Positions 62,701-64,000 of a stretch of DNA of 64,000 nt are shown in pieces; the stretch's first letter is position 1, and the number at the start of each line of letters is the position of its first letter. The notes beneath the pieces are model-generated. The model saw nothing but the letters and a program-made list of their open reading frames with translations, was not told the origin of the DNA and did no database searches. This stretch comes from Aggregatilineales bacterium (GTDB lineage: Bacteria > Chloroflexota > Anaerolineae > Aggregatilineales > Ch27). Location of the stretch: the NCBI GenBank assembly GCA_029976025.1, contig JARKNX010000039.1:17538-81537 (forward strand), given 5' to 3'. The position numbers and the translations under genes were made by a program.

Positions 62701-64000
62701 CACCACCGGGAATCCGAACCCGCTGACCTTCCGGGTTGTGATCTCCGGTGAGGGGCTGGTCGGCGCTGCCGTGGAGCCGGTGACGGCTACAGCATTCGTC
62801 AGCACGCCGCTGATCACAACCGATGCGTCCGGCAATCCGATTATCGTCGGCACGCCGATCCCCGGGGTCGCCGATCCGGAAGTGACGAAGGAAAGCACCC
62901 AGCCGTTCGCTGAGCCGGGCGGCCTGGTCACCTGGATTCTGACCGTGCGGAATCCCGGCTCCGATCCGGTAGCCGGCATCATCGTCACCGATACACTGGA
63001 CAGCCGGATGACACTGGAGACGGTCGGGATCAACAACGGCACGATCCAGTCGCAGGGTAACACGATTGTTGCCGTGACTGACGCGCTCCAGTTCAACCAG
63101 AGCACCGTCCTGACCATCGTCGCCAGGGTCAACGAAGGCGTGCTGCCCAACTCCCTGCTGACAAATGTTGGCTGCGCTACATCCGTAGGCGGGGCGTCAT
63201 CCATCTGCGATACGGCCATGATTCGCGTCGCGCCGGATGCACAACTTCTGCCGGCTACCGGGCAGGCGGAGGCGGGAACCGGGGCGGGTTATGCCGCGCC
63301 AACAGCCATCTTCCTGCTCGCTTTGTCCCTTCTGGGCGGGCTGTTCGGCCTCAACCTGCAGGGGTATGACCGCGGGATGCGCCTGGTCCTGATGGCAGCC
63401 ATGATTGCAGCCGTTGTCGTGGTAGCCGTCATCCTGGTGGCCGTACTGAATGGCCTGAGCGGAGGAGGCGATACGCCGCCATCAATTCAGGCTACTGAGA
63501 CAGTCTCCAGCCTGGCCCAGGCACCAGGTGAAACCCCGGCTGAGCTGCCCACAGTGACGACAGAACCCGGCCCGCCAACATCAATCGCGCCGACAGCTAT
63601 CCCAATACCCACCGCGGCGGGCACGCTCCCCCCCACAATAGCGCCAACCGGGACGCCGCCCTTCCGCCCCACGACCAGCCGGGAGCTGTTCATACCCAAG
63701 CTAGGGCTGAGCGAATCGGTTCCGATTGTGAACCTGCCCCTGCGCAACAATACCTGGGATGTCCGCGATCTGGGGCAAAATATCGGCTTCCTGCAGGGCA
63801 CTACCTGGGTTGATGAAGCTATGACCGAGGCAGGCGGCAATACGGTGCTGGCCGGTCACATTCAGATCACCACAAACGAGCCAGGGCCTTTCCGCGATCT
63901 GGACCTGCTGGAGGTGGGCGATTCGATCTTTCTGGCCGCCGATGGCACTCTTTACGGGTATGTGGTGGATCAGATCGATGTGGTTGATCCGCACGATGTA
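53765..64000 (+). CDS. Giant secreted DUF11-repeat protein with LPATG motif, two membrane spans and C-terminal sortase domain (runs off the window end)
   Basis: An uninterrupted frame of 3412 codons from the ATG at 53765, with GGGGGA six bases upstream; the 3' end is outside the window. Residues 1-40 form a signal peptide (basic KRRRTV, hydrophobic LAFILWMIL, cleavage near AAEA). An N-terminal domain of about 200 residues is followed by about 25 DUF11-like repeats of about 110 residues, each with a GDTVTYTVTITN-like start and a DPDPLVNTVTA-like end. LPATG is at 3162-3166, followed by a hydrophobic segment (about 3178-3200), a short basic loop (YDRGMR), a second membrane span (about 3207-3231), a Pro/Thr linker (about 3232-3300) and a sortase fold. 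The sortase has FIPKLGLSESVPI and NTVLAGHI (catalytic His 3365); its Cys and Arg lie beyond the window. It is likely a surface adhesin or filament that carries its own sortase. Confidence 0.88.
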   Translation, partial: MANKRRRTVLTLAFILWMILSNFNFPVSQLSPQPAAAEAADPAPEMAADRPDGSRSQYPGFCPNDDAYNHIRVQITQIAANSTIFGNQVVNAPNTGSLLQVIPGEVVTITVRLTNDHTETLTTVQGELVMNVDGSSPQTLTPTWTNWTGRTGPGDTFSGSLAQGAFVEGQVQYTARASDPTTVNYRWYAWGYYSSDGRCDTDTADKRPASDMRFMVLGPHITVDVSAPPAVEVGNLITWTLTITNQRALATDINYANDIFFETTTYGQCTPNPGGTTIESLLSTLSLPATIGATATATFSCTMLAGYPDPVVNTVRVGATAAGLPLEFLDSATTEKSEASIKVMKFANVTEAGVGDTIIYTIRVENDGNTDLNNVTVVDTLTGLLTDVPRTMTPGQVYQQNVSYVVKDTDADPIINIVTAIGVSPRGATVGSNFSASVDKKNPALDLTMTASPTAATVGSPVTYDFQVRNTSTEGLVNVRVNFPLCGGNVPLNRTSLPAGEIATGSCVYTIQATDPDPLGFTPQTTATASAVTPQGSTITDSASVFVDILSTNLRVTLTADRQTALRGDTIVYTVSISNLTASAVTINTITSNLLGNIGATPQTLQATGQPGATYNFTVQYTVSGSDPDPLLHIVTAVDSNGNSDATSSSVDISDAQLFITVVANPPDAQSPGNPVNYDILIANNGRITLTDVRGFWQAVGRGEPESTLNIVFSDGDDVMAPFEIATAQLSRTVQSDDPDPLTVLIRIEGRDDLGLLRSFYGTATIDVLPTQLQVRKIGDASRAAVGDTVTYEFYVENVSDTGETIQNITLTDPLCPMALSGCTGNNVNLALYDPSTGALTDPNSGQPIPPGVFATSIPSLAPPSGPNRGQMAYGQIQYVVQVSDLERPEGILTNEATVQGTKQSDGQTVRDVNTWDLEVVNPLEIEKIADKVIASVGGGIFYQFTVQNIGSLSTITNITLTDPQLGWTFTRASLGPGEIWQVPDPAAVRPTDCTPPTAYPTDYQVRPGDGPRLTNVAEVTGTVNSQTVTATAEWSVEISDPVVVRKTGPALAVIGDQITYSIAITNVSETSYTILDAVDTSNSHNPATQTRTWNQQWFINNTGDATLAPGETITMQYSYTIQPHDPDELTNDFVINVQSGSSTESYSAQTTVNVYSPFLIFKIPDKFFAVVGQAIHYDYYVYNISRIRMDQISLTDDHLGRIAVRTRAEVPGGAYTTALRSLLGRTGNLVVCVPPLCDSLYDYVKSDPAAGANTYVVTPVDAQSDRLINTITVDGVTGTNSYGVLAGQRIFTIDEATVQVGNPLTITKIGPATASRGDTINYAITVTNTSPLTSGITIQNVSVVDAQTGQVALTPPNPNLAPGQSATGTATLTVPLTAGDPFTNLATASGRITLLVNGVPTTYDITSTASTTVDLTDPLLEVIFTANTTTAPRNTVVTWTAVITNNSADTPIQNVTYSDATGIDILAASQAAGTPCPTSLPISSSQTCQWTYTISDSDPDPLDNTLTVRGETPGGTPVAASDQFIIDLIDPRFRVSKTAAPNIAFIGDSIVYTITVTNTSGGQMRNVRAFDSITGPVTLTFPGGVNGILNNGETATAQIAYTISPSDPNPLVNTVTATGTSGPNQFTDSTYTTVLITASQLVVTKNPTPRIVESGDTVRYNIAITNVGRTPIRNLSVVDPAIGLDTSANPGVCGGAISHGGHTYNLTCTVDTPLTVGPLDALNPFEVAFITYTITASTLLPDPFINSVVARGVDPDGNIIEGTDTVAVDIVVPGIVLNKTANRAGASIGDTVLYTVQVTNTGASPLDNVRIVDNEIGSADIPMSVEGGPTQTQFTLGAGQTATGVITYVVTNTTPNPFINTVTMFVNGVAVDGAAASIEIRDLGISVTKTARVASAVIGDTITYDIEVRNDSNQTLTAVTATDHLSGLPVTLTDPVSGAVVTQLASGERAVGTFTYVVPVNSPDPLLNRVTATARASSGVYLSASALALVDIREADVSLSKTASTATAIVGDLVTYNFIVRNEGTSPLTNVRVTDPLCATASSGCSGGAVILTFPGGTTGTSGTLDSGEQATGNIIRAIQPADPDPLVNTALARAETFNGLTIQDIDSATVQISASDLLVTKTILGVGTCTTYDNRPVVQIGEQVAYTVQVANIGTATITDIALVDSLIGDITSTVLSTGTTLGAGGHSSGCVEIPVTAASPNPLVNTVTATGLIGTTTVTDTTSASIPVGSSGALIVTNMPDRGTASIGDTVTYTVTIRNSGLTSLTNVQATSPHAGGLIPLNTTTLAPGQSAIGTYTHQITGLDSDPFLSTVTVTTAEGLTGTATATVDVVTPGIRVTKVATPDFATVGTEIAYTITITNTGTEPLSDLHVIDLLLGGNITGCFDATVALPTPAPACTVPVNTTPVNLNPGASISATIRRTLTSSDGDPSINTVAAQGATTTQVLTDTASARVNVITANGLAVVKQADVSAAQNGDTIIYTVTALNLGTTPITNLTVNDTMAGSLIPPVTSLDVGQRMTITYTHTVNTARDRNPLINTVLVAGRNGLGQTVSDSSSASVDLLSSSDIRVTLAADRGTVLPSQAINYLATITNIGTDTLTITNVTAQFPNGTQDTTLASSLPTLLLGPGQSVTTTFPYTVLPSDPSPVVTRVTAQATRQSDGQTVSDTGAASVEITSASLALDVRTISCGIPCIVVAGSTLQIQAIVTNDGAITLTNVTLTSTPPLQTTDQTTGLILGPGASATVHYTYVVPFNVSNPLNITVDASGTDPIGGIINTSFGISLDTSNPRISVTLSADRTLAPPGSVVTYTARLSNPGSDTLQNIAAMDSTVGSVTSRLPALTLAPGATMTFTYQHTVSQSDPDPIVNTLTVSAVTAFRHTVADNDTILINVQRPELFALVTASVQSAHIGETINYNVTIINIGDGPVNNLHGSYLVDTGAGGAGVLPRPPRQSGSVFISVPNLPVGASTNGTFSHVVTTGNPNPLTFRVVISGEGLVGAAVEPVTATAFVSTPLITTDASGNPIIVGTPIPGVADPEVTKESTQPFAEPGGLVTWILTVRNPGSDPVAGIIVTDTLDSRMTLETVGINNGTIQSQGNTIVAVTDALQFNQSTVLTIVARVNEGVLPNSLLTNVGCATSVGGASSICDTAMIRVAPDAQLLPATGQAEAGTGAGYAAPTAIFLLALSLLGGLFGLNLQGYDRGMRLVLMAAMIAAVVVVAVILVAVLNGLSGGGDTPPSIQATETVSSLAQAPGETPAELPTVTTEPGPPTSIAPTAIPIPTAAGTLPPTIAPTGTPPFRPTTSRELFIPKLGLSESVPIVNLPLRNNTWDVRDLGQNIGFLQGTTWVDEAMTEAGGNTVLAGHIQITTNEPGPFRDLDLLEVGDSIFLAADGTLYGYVVDQIDVVDPHDV
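54424..63230 (+). repeat. About 25 tandem DUF11-like protein repeats
   Basis: Each unit is about 330 to 370 bases and encodes a beta-rich module starting with a hydrophobic-Lys-Thr/Ala strand (for example VTKTA, LNKTA), then GDT-hydrophobic-x-Y and a TN or RN, and ending DPDPL or NPLVNTV. Units are diverged at the DNA level, so they are protein repeats rather than recent DNA duplications. DUF11 modules are seen in long surface proteins of Chloroflexi, Archaea and Gram-positives. Confidence 0.85.
63248..63262 (+). other. LPATG sorting-signal-like motif
   Basis: Codons for L-P-A-T-G (residues 3162-3166), placed after the last repeat and 11 residues before a hydrophobic span that ends in a short charged loop. 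This is the order of a cell-wall sorting signal, but here a second membrane span and a sortase domain follow in the same chain. Confidence 0.65.

Overview
The window looks like chromosomal DNA of a member of the Chloroflexota, probably Anaerolineae-like. The evidence is gene content: a trio of SCO1664-family, DUF3090 and MSMEG_4193-type genes known mainly from Actinobacteria and Chloroflexi, an archaeal-style HerA/NurA/Mre11/Rad50 cluster, a Hox-type NAD-linked [NiFe] hydrogenase, many single-membrane-span or lipobox proteins with Thr/Pro linkers, and a giant DUF11-repeat protein fused to a sortase. The assignment is an inference, not a sequence match. Genes are dense, G+C-rich and often overlap by ATGA or GTGA. 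No insertion sequence, prophage or CRISPR array was seen.

Layout. 1-12.7 kb (minus strand): 5' part of comM, a GH1 glycosidase, an SRPBCC-like membrane protein, the SCO1664/DUF3090/phosphomutase trio, an operon running yqeY - PgpH-type HD phosphohydrolase - ybeY - dgkA - GH18-like anchored protein, two lipoproteins and a receiver-only response regulator. 12.9-19.8 kb (plus): tRNA-Phe, a zinc alcohol dehydrogenase, then hoxEFUYH-hoxW behind a candidate Rex operator. 19.8-29.5 kb (minus): a GT39-like membrane protein and herA - HAS-barrel-like gene - nurA - rad50 - mre11. 29.8-43.5 kb: a divergent DnaB-like ATPase, VTT membrane protein, ClbS/DfsB-like protein, transketolase, an unknown 110-aa protein, metallophosphoesterase, M20 peptidase, a receptor Ser/Thr kinase, an acetyltransferase (minus), a membrane protein and an aldo/keto reductase.

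43.6-51.7 kb (plus) is one aromatic amino-acid operon: aroH, DAHP synthase, tyrA, aroA, aroE, aroC, aroK, aroB, aroQ. It holds all seven shikimate-pathway steps plus chorismate mutase and the tyrosine branch; no pheA is present. A promoter is followed by a 36-codon leader peptide with a run of Phe/Tyr codons, a perfect terminator hairpin and a complementary antiterminator strand. Together these form a complete ribosome-mediated attenuator.

51.8-64 kb: a PduO-type cobalamin adenosyltransferase (minus), a glycosyltransferase (plus), and a secreted protein of more than 3,400 residues with about 25 DUF11-like repeats, an LPATG motif, two membrane spans and a sortase domain in the same polypeptide, cut by the window end.
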